Source: Bacteroidota bacterium (GTDB lineage Bacteria > Bacteroidota > Ignavibacteria > Ignavibacteriales > Melioribacteraceae). Taken from it: a stretch of 8,185 nucleotides of DNA. Shown in pieces: positions 1-5,677 of the stretch. The position numbers and the translations under genes are program-made. How positions within the stretch are numbered: position 1 is the first letter of the stretch; every line of letters starts with the position of its first letter. The notes beneath the pieces are model-generated. The model was not told the DNA's origin, did not search any database, and saw only the letters and a list, made by a program, of their open reading frames with translations. The stretch spans positions 1 through 8,185 of the forward strand of contig JAJYMU010000157.1 of assembly GCA_021786655.1 (NCBI GenBank). Reading direction: 5' to 3'.

Positions 1-162
1 GTAACACCCCTTAGGATTGTCAATATTTTATTCAAATCTTTTTTCATTGACTTAAAAATGTAACAATAATGCTAATTATGCAAATTGCCTGCACTTCCGT
101 CATAAATGTTTTGTTTATATGTATTGGCTGCACGCGTAAATGCTGCAATATGTTAGAGGTTG
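1..162. other. AT-rich upstream region without recognised gene
   Basis: No convincing coding frame was found here on either strand. TTGACT at 47-52 resembles a -35 box, but no good -10 hexamer lies 16-18 nt downstream, so I call no promoter. The motif CTGCA recurs at 89, 128 and 143 without a clear pattern. The stretch may hold the 3' trailer of a gene left of the window, because a terminator-like hairpin follows at 163-188. Confidence 0.4.
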
Positions 163-188
163 AAAGGTGACTGATCGCCCTTTTTTTT
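163..188 (+). terminator. Intrinsic terminator-like hairpin upstream of the aldo/keto reductase
   Basis: AAAGGTGA (163-170) pairs with TCGCC plus TTT across a CTGA tetraloop (171-174). The stem has one G-U pair and one bulged C at 180, and the sequence then runs straight into eight T residues (181-188). This is the normal shape of a Rho-independent terminator reading on the plus strand. It could end a gene left of the window. Because it lies only 25 nt before the reductase ribosome binding site, it could instead be an attenuator in the reductase leader. The structure was judged by eye; no folding energy was computed. Confidence 0.55.
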
Positions 189-206
189 GTAAATTAAATA
201 CAAAAA
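184..206. repeat. AT-rich inverted repeat in the reductase leader
   Basis: TTTTTGTA (184-191) and TACAAAAA (199-206) form a perfect 8-bp inverted repeat with a 7-nt AT-only spacer. It shares its first T residues with the terminator T-tract and ends 7 nt before the AAAGGA ribosome binding site (214-219). It could be an operator, an alternative leader hairpin or simply an AT-rich coincidence. Only the symmetry is visible. Confidence 0.35.
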
Positions 207-225
207 TTTTTAGAAAGGAAATGAG

Positions 226-1206
226 ATGGAATACACATTCCTAGGTAAAACCGGTTTGAAGGTTAGCCGCTTGTGTCTCGGTACAATGAACTTTGGACCT
301 TACACGAAAGAAGCGGATGCGCATAAAATAATGAACCGAGCGCTTGAACTTGGCATTAACTTCTTCGACACTGCAAATGTTTACGGCGCAATGTGGGACG
401 CCGGCGGTGTCGGCAATACGGAAAAAATTATTGGGCGATGGCTGGCGGAGGATAAATCACGCCGGAATAAAATTGTGCTCGCAACAAAAGTTTACGGAAA
501 CATGGGTTCTGCCCCAAACGAATCAAAACTTTCTGCATATCATATTCGCAAGGCGTGCGAAGCTAGTTTGAAAAGATTGCAGACGGATCATATCGATCTT
601 TATCAGATGCATCACATAGACCGCAGCACACCGTGGGAAGAAATTTTTCAAGCGATGGAACAATTGGTGCGCGAAGGAAAAATAACTTATCTCGGCAGCA
701 GCAACTTTGCGGCATGGAATCTTGCCGAAGTATATTACAAAGCCATGGAAAGAAGTTTTCTAGGAATTGTTTCCGAACAAAGCATCTACAGTTTACGCAA
801 TCGTCACATCGAACTGGAGGTTATTCCTGCTTGCAAACATTTTGGAATTGGATTAATTCCATGGAGCCCACTTGGCGGCGGAATCCTTTGCGGCGTTTTG
901 GAAAAATCTAAAGAGGGAAGACGAACGCGTGAGCCGTTGCAGAAATCCGTTGAAAAACTTCACCCGCAAATTGAAGCTTATGAAAAGCTTTGCAAAGAAA
1001 TTGGTCACAGACCTGCCGATGTTGCGCTTGCATGGGTGTTGAGCAATCCGGTCGTTACTTCGCCAATAGTTGGTCCGCGAACCGTTGAGCAGCTTGACGA
1101 AAATGTTAAAGCTCTCGAAATCAAATTGACTGAAGAAACTTTGAAGAAGCTTGACGAGATCTGGCCCGGACCCGGCAATCAAGCGCCGGAAGCGTATGCG
1201 TGGTAG
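226..1206 (+). CDS. Aldo/keto reductase family oxidoreductase
   Basis: A 326-residue protein of normal length for a single (alpha/beta)8-barrel aldo/keto reductase, expected to be a cytoplasmic NAD(P)H-dependent enzyme reducing aldehydes or ketones. The start G-K-T-G-L-K-V-S-R-L-x-L-G-T-M-N-F-G is typical. The catalytic tetrad is intact: D48 and Y53 (F-F-D-T-A-N-V-Y-G), K88 (A-T-K) and H129 (Y-Q-M-H-H). Cofactor-side motifs are G-S-S-N-F (157-161), S-E-Q (183-185), P-W-S-P-L-G-G-G (212-219) and the phosphate-binding S-P-I-V-G-P-R-T-x-x-Q-L-x-x-N near 279-293. The ATG has a good AAAGGA site at 214-219, 6 nt upstream. The sequence resembles the bacterial IolS/YajO-like branch, but the substrate cannot be read from it. 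A G-G-rich loop at 60-63 replaces the compact Y-G-x-G-x-S-E of many relatives. The next gene begins 48 nt downstream. Confidence 0.93.
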   Translation: MEYTFLGKTGLKVSRLCLGTMNFGPYTKEADAHKIMNRALELGINFFDTANVYGAMWDAGGVGNTEKIIGRWLAEDKSRRNKIVLATKVYGNMGSAPNESKLSAYHIRKACEASLKRLQTDHIDLYQMHHIDRSTPWEEIFQAMEQLVREGKITYLGSSNFAAWNLAEVYYKAMERSFLGIVSEQSIYSLRNRHIELEVIPACKHFGIGLIPWSPLGGGILCGVLEKSKEGRRTREPLQKSVEKLHPQIEAYEKLCKEIGHRPADVALAWVLSNPVVTSPIVGPRTVEQLDENVKALEIKLTEETLKKLDEIWPGPGNQAPEAYAW

Positions 1207-1217
1207 GGAATCTGAAC

Positions 1218-1259
1218 AGTATTGAGTATCAAGCATCCAGAATCAAGGAACAAGATGGA
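1218..1259. repeat. 7-bp periodic (heptamer) tandem repeat in the reductase/AlaX-like spacer
   Basis: AG dinucleotides occur exactly every 7 nt at 1218, 1225, 1232, 1239, 1246 and 1253. The units are AGTATTG, AGTATCA, AGCATCC, AGAATCA, AGGAACA and AGATGGA, giving a degenerate AGNATCN heptamer. The first four units are clear; the last two have decayed, or were co-opted, into the AAGGAA ribosome binding site and the ATG of the next gene. The array fills most of the 48-nt spacer between the stop at 1206 and the ATG at 1255. Degenerate heptamer arrays are known in the intergenic DNA of several bacterial groups; whether this family is frequent in this genome cannot be judged from one copy. Confidence 0.6.
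1245..1250 (+). promoter_or_regulatory. Ribosome binding site selecting the ATG at 1255
   Basis: AAGGAA lies 4 nt before ATG 1255. The alternative in-frame TTG at 1222 lies inside the heptamer repeat and has no purine-rich site before it, so 1255 is the better start. The site itself lies within the repeat. Confidence 0.55.
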
Positions 1260-1713
1260 TTATAACGAAAACCCTAAAGAATATTATCCGCCGATGCATA
1301 CTGCCGAACATTTGTTGAACGGTACAATGGATCAGATGTTCAAACGCGGCAGATCATTCAGCGCTCATATAGAAAAGAAAAAATCAAAATGTGATTATCA
1401 TTTTGATCGTGATTTGACGTCGGAAGAGATAAAAACAATTGAAGACAAAATAAATGCGGTTATCAGTTCCGATCAGCAAGTGAAAGAAGAGTTCATGAAA
1501 CGGGACGATGCTGCAAAATATTTCAGCTTTAAAAGATTGCCTGAAGAAGCCGGCGAAACTCTTCGCGTCATCAGCATCGGTGATTATGATAAATGTTTGT
1601 GCAGCGGTCCGCATGTGACATCAACGAAAGAAATCGGCGGATTCAGAATTATCTCAACCGGTTTTGAAAACGGCGTCTTGAGAGTTCGGTTCAAAATTAA
1701 CGAACCGAAATAA
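1255..1713 (+). CDS. AlaX-like aminoacyl-tRNA editing (SAD domain) protein
   Basis: A 152-residue protein matching the second additional domain of threonyl/alanyl-tRNA synthetases as a free-standing protein. Such AlaX-type enzymes hydrolyse mischarged tRNA in trans, classically Ser-tRNA(Ala) or Gly-tRNA(Ala). The four expected zinc-site residues are present: H15 and H19 in H-T-A-E-H-L-L-N-G, and C116 and H120 in C-L-C-S-G-P-H-V. There is no catalytic synthetase or anticodon domain. The usual C-G-G-T-H core is C-S-G-P-H here, so tRNA or amino-acid specificity may differ from well-studied AlaX. An extra cysteine (C114) lies two residues before the ligand cysteine. The start was placed at ATG 1255 because of the AAGGAA site; an in-frame TTG at 1222 would add 11 residues encoded by repeat DNA. 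The gene lies 48 nt after the reductase and 44 nt before the MbfA-like gene. Confidence 0.82.
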   Translation: MDYNENPKEYYPPMHTAEHLLNGTMDQMFKRGRSFSAHIEKKKSKCDYHFDRDLTSEEIKTIEDKINAVISSDQQVKEEFMKRDDAAKYFSFKRLPEEAGETLRVISIGDYDKCLCSGPHVTSTKEIGGFRIISTGFENGVLRVRFKINEPK

Positions 1714-1757
1714 GCGAATAAAAATTTCACTATAATTTTTTAAAAGGAGTTTTATAG

Positions 1758-2702
1758 ATGCGTTCGTTCGACAGTTTAACTGAACAAGAAATACTTGCTC
1801 TCGCAATCTCGCTCGAAGAGGAAGATGCCCGCATTTATGACGACTTTGCCGAAGGTCTCCGCGCTGATTTTCCGGAACAGGCAAATGAATTTGTTAGAAT
1901 GCGAAAAGAAGAAGACGGACACAGACACCGCCTTTTGGATCTTTACAAAAGTAAATTTGGCGAGCACATTCCTTTAATTCGCCGCGAAGACGTTAGAGGA
2001 TTTGTTACGCGAAAACCGGTTTGGCGGGCACGCCCTTTAAGAATTTCAACTGCAAGAAAATTTGCGCAGGAGATGGAACTTGAAACCGGAAGATTTTATG
2101 AGGCGTCAGCAAAGAAAACTACCGACGCCAGCATTCGCCAACTGTTAGGCGATTTAACAGACGAAGAGCGTAAACATGTTCACACTGCGCAGGCAATGGA
2201 AGCCAGCGCAAAAGTTGAATCCGAACAGGCGGCACAGAAACGTTTGTTCCTGTTGCAGGTAATTCAGCCTGGACTTGCCGGATTAATGGACGGATCGGTT
2301 TCCACTTTGGCGCCGTTGTTCGCAGCGGCATTTGCAACTCATAACAGTTTCGATACTTTTCTGATCGGTCTTGCCGCAAGTATCGGCGCGGGAATAAGTA
2401 TGGGCTTTGCAGAAGCGCTTTCGGATGATGGAACTCTTACGGGTCGCGGACATCCTTGGATGCGCGGAGCGATCACGGGATTGATGACAACCCTCGGAGG
2501 AATCGGTCATACATTGCCGTATCTCATATCTAATGTTTACACTGCAACAACAATCGCCGTAATTGTTGTTCTTATTGAGCTGGGTGTGATCTCATGGGTG
2601 CGGCACAAATTTATGGATACCCCGCTCGGCACCGCGATCTTTCAAGTAGTTATCGGCGGCATTTTAGTATTTCTTGCCGGAGTGTTGATAGGTAGTTCGT
2701 AA
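1758..2702 (+). CDS. mbfA: Erythrin-VIT1 fusion, membrane-bound ferritin A (MbfA)-like iron transporter
   Basis: A 314-residue two-domain protein. Residues about 8-150 form a rubrerythrin/ferritin-like four-helix domain with the paired di-iron pattern: E20-E22 in helix 1, E52-x-x-H55 in helix 2, E105/E107/E109 in helix 3 and E137-x-x-H140 in helix 4. Residues about 165-313 are a VIT1/CCC1-type membrane domain with about five hydrophobic segments (near 168-194, 200-221, 237-257, 263-281 and 291-312). It keeps the family signatures M-D-G-S-V-S-T-L-A-P (177-186) and G-I-S-M-G-F-A-E (212-219). MbfA proteins of alphaproteobacteria export iron from the cytoplasm and protect against iron and peroxide stress, with the ferritin-like domain sensing or delivering iron; the same role is inferred here. 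The start is supported by AAAGGAG at 1743-1749, 8 nt before the ATG. No Fur- or Irr-type operator was recognised upstream. There are no rubredoxin cysteines, so it is not a classical rubrerythrin. Confidence 0.9.
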   Translation: MRSFDSLTEQEILALAISLEEEDARIYDDFAEGLRADFPEQANEFVRMRKEEDGHRHRLLDLYKSKFGEHIPLIRREDVRGFVTRKPVWRARPLRISTARKFAQEMELETGRFYEASAKKTTDASIRQLLGDLTDEERKHVHTAQAMEASAKVESEQAAQKRLFLLQVIQPGLAGLMDGSVSTLAPLFAAAFATHNSFDTFLIGLAASIGAGISMGFAEALSDDGTLTGRGHPWMRGAITGLMTTLGGIGHTLPYLISNVYTATTIAVIVVLIELGVISWVRHKFMDTPLGTAIFQVVIGGILVFLAGVLIGSS

Positions 2703-2840
2703 ACATTAAGGCAGAAAAGAGTTAAACCAACTCACACCGTTTAAATTGTGTACACCTAAAATATTTAGAAAGCTCTAATTGATATTTGAAAAATCAAAAT
2801 TTAGATGCTACTTTTGAGCACTAAAATATCGGGGTTGTGC

Positions 2841-3035
2841 ATGCCAGAAGAGCTATACATTAATTTTAAATTTAAAAATAGAAAAACTGGTGAGCTTAAA
2901 GACGGTTATATTCGCGTTCCTAATATTGAAAAATATGCGAACGGGTTAAAAAAGTTTTTCGATATTCACCAATTCCGGGTTTGTGAAAAGCGGCTTGTGA
3001 GCAGGGAAGAGTTCGAAAAAAGAGGTAAGGCATAA
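2841..3035 (+). CDS. Small basic hypothetical protein
   Basis: I do not recognise this 64-residue protein. It is soluble-looking, rich in Lys, Arg and aromatic residues, has no signal peptide or membrane segment, and has one cysteine (V-C-E-K-R). The first half, with alternating polar and hydrophobic residues (L-Y-I-N-F-K-F-K-N-R and D-G-Y-I-R-V-P), suggests a beta hairpin; the second half (N-G-L-K-K-F-F and S-R-E-E-F-E-K-R) looks helical. The ATG at 2841 is chosen because a GGGG run (2831-2834) lies 6 nt upstream and the M-P-E-E start looks natural; an in-frame ATG at 2805 would add 12 residues but has no ribosome binding site. It lies 138 nt after the MbfA-like gene and 45 nt before the truncated thioredoxin. 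A real gene is likely but not certain. Confidence 0.5.
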   Translation: MPEELYINFKFKNRKTGELKDGYIRVPNIEKYANGLKKFFDIHQFRVCEKRLVSREEFEKRGKA

Positions 3036-3080
3036 ATAGTATTTTTTATTTCATTGTTTGGTAATTCTATTTCCGCTTAA

Positions 3081-3242
3081 ATGCAAACTGATAAAATTTC
3101 ACTGAGTGAATTCCATTCTTTCACTTCTTCAAATCAAGCGACCGCAGTTTACTTCAGCACTCCCGATTGCAACGTCTGCAAAGTTTTAAAACCGAAGTTC
3201 ATTCAGTTTCTTGAGACTGATTTAAGCATAAAACGTTCATAA
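3081..3242 (+). pseudogene. Thioredoxin-like protein, 3'-truncated
   Basis: This 53-residue frame reads as the N-terminal half of a thioredoxin-fold protein: an A-V-Y-F-S-T-P-D strand, the redox motif C30-N-V-C33, then K-V-L-K-P-K-F-I-Q-F-L-E in the position of the active-site helix. A complete thioredoxin has about 100-110 residues and a cis-Pro loop (often P-T), both missing here. The frame stops at TAA 3240-3242, exactly where the palindromic element at 3240-3416 begins, so the rest of the gene appears to have been lost or displaced by that insertion. I found no remaining thioredoxin C-terminal sequence at 5627-5940, beyond the inserted unit. No ribosome binding site is visible before ATG 3081. 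A functional mini-protein is possible but unlikely. Confidence 0.65.
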
Positions 3243-3416
3243 CGTTTCGGCAAACAACGCCGCCCCGCCCGACCAACATTCTGTAAATGACTGGCGGGAT
3301 GGAACGAGCAAAACTAATTTTCTTACAGAGCTTCAGCACAGCCATATCAAACACGCTCTTTGTGTCCCGCTGCTTTTTTGCGGGATGAGCGAGTGTCGTT
3401 GTTTGCCGTGTTAGCT
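3240..3416. repeat. Palindromic repeat element with 12-bp perfect arms (attC-like or mobile-repeat-like)
   Basis: The outer arms CGGCAAACAACG (3248-3259) and CGTTGTTTGCCG (3397-3408) are perfectly complementary. Just outside them TAAC (3240-3243) pairs with GTTA (3410-3413), separated from the arms by 4 and 1 nt. Inside are two further hairpins: CCCGCC (3264-3269) with GGCGGG (3293-3298), and TCCCGC (3365-3370) with GCGGGA (3380-3385). Outer AAC/GTT boxes around a long imperfect palindrome recall integron attC sites. However, the boxes match the R''/R' consensus only partly and about 175 bp is longer than most attC sites. It could equally be a dispersed intergenic repeat. It contains no plausible gene. 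Confidence 0.6.
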
Positions 3417-3426
3417 GCAGTTGCCC
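3410..3426 (+). repeat. 17-bp inverted repeat, left copy
   Basis: GTTAGCTGCAGTTGCCC lies 4 nt beyond the stop codon of the glycosidase-like gene. Its reverse complement recurs with one mismatch at 5610-5626, so the two copies bracket that gene. The first bases overlap the right end of the palindromic element. Confidence 0.65.
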
Positions 3427-3430
3427 GTCA

Positions 3431-5578
3431 CTATTTAAGCAAAAGAAGTTTTTCTGTGTCAACAAATGAACCAGCCTGCAAAACATAGAAATAGACGCCG
3501 CTTGACAAACCAAAGACTTGCCCGCCATTTGTTTGGCTGGGATTCCATTGCACTTCATAGCGGCCAGCTTGTTTTGTTTCATTCACCAGCGTTGCCACCT
3601 TTCTGCCGAGAACATCGTACACGTTCAGCGAGACATGGCTTGCGACTGGAACTTCGTAACGGATTGTTGTAGATGGATTGAAGGGATTTGGGTAATTTTG
3701 CGATAGATGAAAGCCTTTTGGCGCGGGAATGCTACTATTCATTATGCTTGTAGTCGCTGTATCAGCAGCGCCTGCGTAGACTGAGATATCATCGACGTAC
3801 CCAGTGAAATTTCCTGTCGGGGATCTGTTGTCATACGCGACCATGATACGTTTGATTGTTTTTCCGTTGATCCACTTTCCAATATTGCAGCTCGTTTTGT
3901 TCCACGTGTTGAGCTGTCCTCTTCCCGCCGCAGGATGCATTGAAAGACCGGTACTGTCCGTGGCCCCAGCATCCCTTAAGTTACTTCCGTCAGCCATGTA
4001 GAGGTCAACTGAAATATGCCGCGCCAAACTGTCTTTCGGGAAGGTGTAGAATGTGAGGTTTGAGGTTGGTAAGACGGGAATATTCACATCGAAAACTTTG
4101 AAGTAGTAAAACGCTCCTGCGGTTGAGGTTACCGTTCCACTAACCTTCAACGCATACTGACCTAATCTCGGCTCTTCTTGAACAGGTGCACAACTCGCGG
4201 AGGATACATTCGTTGGAATTGAGCTAGGATCTGGTGTACTAATCCAATTCGGCTGGGCATCATAGTTTTGTTCGAAGCTTGTCCTGAAGTACCATGGTCC
4301 TTCGGAGTATGGAATTGTTACGTGTGCAGTAAGCGGATCGAGATTGTTTTGTACTCGAGTTATTTTCCCCGCCAAACGCATGTAAAAATCGGAAGAGAGA
4401 TACGTGCCATCCGCGCTGGTAGTCACGAAATATTGGTCTGTGGGGATTTCATAATAGCTATCGGCCGCCTTTAAGATTGCTGTCCCTTCGTTATACTCAT
4501 CAAACATTGCAACATACATTGATTGAATGCCCGCTTGCTTCATATTTCGAAACTGTCTCCACAAGAATTCGCCTCTGTTTCTTGGAATTTGATTTTGTGA
4601 ACCGCCATTCCAATTCGACCAAGAAAAGCCTGGAAACATCACGGGCTGGTAATCTATTCCGTTTTTCTGACAGTACTGTAAGTCGGGCACTAAGATGTCT
4701 TGGGCATAATTGTCTGCGCTCAACGTATCTGCAAAGCGGCCCACGGTCCAGGGGGAAAGCATGTCGAAGCTTTTATATACCGAATCAAATCCCGGCTTTG
4801 AATCATTGTTCCCGGTACGCCAGTATGTTGGCACTCCTCCCACAACATAACATCCTTGACTCTTGAACCAATTTATGACATCAAGACACTGCAAAGGAGT
4901 TCCCACTCTGTCTATAAAGCCAAATCCCCATATTGCGACAACGGGCTTTCCATTTTGAGTGGCATACTGTGGTGAAGATGTCAAGTGAAGAACGCCGGCC
5001 TCTTTATTGGCCCAATCAGTTTTCAAGGAGTCAAATTGGCTCGCCTGCAAACTGCTGATGTCATACATAACGTAGAATATCCTTCCATATTTTTCCGCGG
5101 CTCTTTTTATCCGGACACTTTCGCTGTCGTGGTTTTGCTTATACACAAGGTCGGATGAACCCACGGTGAAATTTTGGAACGCGATTCCATCAATCCCATA
5201 CATTTGCATCCAGGAAAAATGCTTGTCGATGACCTCCTCCGTCCACGAGGAGAACAATTTCGCGGACCTACGATCTCCAAGGTTTTGAAAACCAGTTTGG
5301 AACAAAGAAGAAGGGGGATAGTCGGAGATATCAGGATAGATGTCGAACGAAAGGAAGCCAGCGTGCGGACGGACATTAGAATCCCGATAGGAGCCATTAG
5401 CCCAGCCAAACCATTTCTGCATCGGCGATCCGTCGCCGTAGCATTGAAACCATGCCTGATAACCACATATCACCTTGCCGACTAATGTGTTGGAAACTGT
5501 TTGGCTTTGAGCGACTGCGGCAGTGCTCAGAAACGTACTCAGACTGACTATTGCGCACAACTGTAAACGGCATTTCAT
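3431..5578 (-). CDS. Secreted GH71/GH99-like glycoside hydrolase with T9SS sorting domain
   Basis: A 715-residue extracellular protein. Residues 1-23 are a signal peptide (charged start, hydrophobic core, A-V-A cleavage region). Residues about 33-410 match the GH71/99-like barrel family seen in Bacteroidota: V-G-K-V-I-C-G-Y-Q-A-W-F, S-F-D-I-Y-P-D, A-K-L-F-S-S and H-F-S-W-M-Q-M-Y-G-I-D-G. Late in the barrel, D360-E361-Y-N-E364-G-T matches the E-x-x-E catalytic element of GH99 endo-mannosidases. Residues about 427-602 look like a beta-sandwich, possibly carbohydrate-binding, ending G-Y-V-D-D-I-S-V-Y. Residues about 622-715 are a type A C-terminal sorting domain (N-Y-P-N-P-F-N-P-S-T, V-Y-D-V-L-G-R, final L-L-L-L-K), so type IX export is expected. 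The start is supported by AAAGGAG (5588-5594 on the complement), 9 nt before the ATG. The substrate is uncertain; an alpha-mannan or other alpha-glycan is a guess from the family. By eye its GC content looks higher than its neighbours', which fits acquisition by transfer. Confidence 0.85.
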   Translation of the reverse strand: MKCRLQLCAIVSLSTFLSTAAVAQSQTVSNTLVGKVICGYQAWFQCYGDGSPMQKWFGWANGSYRDSNVRPHAGFLSFDIYPDISDYPPSSLFQTGFQNLGDRRSAKLFSSWTEEVIDKHFSWMQMYGIDGIAFQNFTVGSSDLVYKQNHDSESVRIKRAAEKYGRIFYVMYDISSLQASQFDSLKTDWANKEAGVLHLTSSPQYATQNGKPVVAIWGFGFIDRVGTPLQCLDVINWFKSQGCYVVGGVPTYWRTGNNDSKPGFDSVYKSFDMLSPWTVGRFADTLSADNYAQDILVPDLQYCQKNGIDYQPVMFPGFSWSNWNGGSQNQIPRNRGEFLWRQFRNMKQAGIQSMYVAMFDEYNEGTAILKAADSYYEIPTDQYFVTTSADGTYLSSDFYMRLAGKITRVQNNLDPLTAHVTIPYSEGPWYFRTSFEQNYDAQPNWISTPDPSSIPTNVSSASCAPVQEEPRLGQYALKVSGTVTSTAGAFYYFKVFDVNIPVLPTSNLTFYTFPKDSLARHISVDLYMADGSNLRDAGATDSTGLSMHPAAGRGQLNTWNKTSCNIGKWINGKTIKRIMVAYDNRSPTGNFTGYVDDISVYAGAADTATTSIMNSSIPAPKGFHLSQNYPNPFNPSTTIRYEVPVASHVSLNVYDVLGRKVATLVNETKQAGRYEVQWNPSQTNGGQVFGLSSGVYFYVLQAGSFVDTEKLLLLK

Positions 5579-5587
5579 AGTAATGCA

Positions 5588-5594
5588 CTCCTTT
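5588..5594 (-). promoter_or_regulatory. Ribosome binding site of the glycosidase-like gene
   Basis: AAAGGAG on the minus strand, 9 nt before the ATG at 5578, fixes the start. It lies inside the bracketed unit, so the gene carries its own translation signal. An AT-rich TACAAT (complement of 5602-5607) could be a -10 box, but no well-spaced -35 is seen. Confidence 0.6.
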
Positions 5595-5609
5595 CTTAAT
5601 TATTGTAAA

Positions 5610-5626
5610 GGGCAATTGCAGCTAAC
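5610..5626 (-). repeat. 17-bp inverted repeat, right copy
   Basis: On the minus strand this reads GTTAGCTGCAATTGCCC and differs from the left copy (3410-3426) at one position. It lies 31 nt before the start codon of the glycosidase-like gene. TTGCAG (5616-5621) and CTGCAA (5629-5634) also form a local 6-bp hairpin with a 7-nt loop across its outer edge. No long palindromic element like the one at 3240-3416 adjoins this copy. Confidence 0.65.
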
Positions 5627-5636
5627 TACTGCAACT

Positions 5637-5650
5637 ACGCACTAATGCGT
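5637..5650 (+). other. Small hairpin followed by T-rich DNA
   Basis: ACGCA (5637-5641) pairs with TGCGT (5646-5650) across a CTAA loop, followed on the plus strand by TTTTATTTATTTTC. It has a terminator-like shape, but the stem is only 5 bp and no plus-strand gene precedes it. Lying just outside the right 17-bp repeat, it could also be a minus-strand regulatory palindrome upstream of the glycosidase-like gene. Confidence 0.25.
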
Positions 5651-5677
5651 TTTTATTTATTTTCTTTTTATCATAAT

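Noticed and set aside
47..79. TTGACT with a TAATTA-like hexamer as a promoter for the reductase
   Set aside because: Spacing is about 20 nt and the -10 match is poor; a terminator-like hairpin also lies between it and the gene.
1222..1224. TTG start for the AlaX-like gene
   Set aside because: It lies inside the heptamer repeat with no ribosome binding site; the added residues are just translated repeat. ATG 1255 has AAGGAA in front.
853..1236. 127-codon minus-strand open frame
   Set aside because: It is antisense to the C-terminal part of the aldo/keto reductase and has no plausible motif.
1731..1736. TATAAT as a -10 box for the MbfA-like gene
   Set aside because: There is no matching -35, and transcription would begin within the ribosome binding site, leaving almost no leader. 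AT-rich chance match is likelier.
2779..2797. TTGAT/ATCAA inverted repeat before the small hypothetical gene
   Set aside because: Only a 5-bp AT-rich stem with a 9-nt loop; expected by chance in such sequence.
3199..3582. 127-codon minus-strand open frame across the palindromic element
   Set aside because: It overlaps the glycosidase C-terminus out of frame and runs through repeat DNA; composition is not protein-like and no start signal is seen.
4477..4866. 129-codon plus-strand open frame
   Set aside because: It is fully antisense to the well-supported glycosidase-like gene and shows no family features.
3240..5626. Classical insertion sequence
   Set aside because: The only large frame is a secreted glycosidase, not a transposase, and no target-site duplication was found at the ends.
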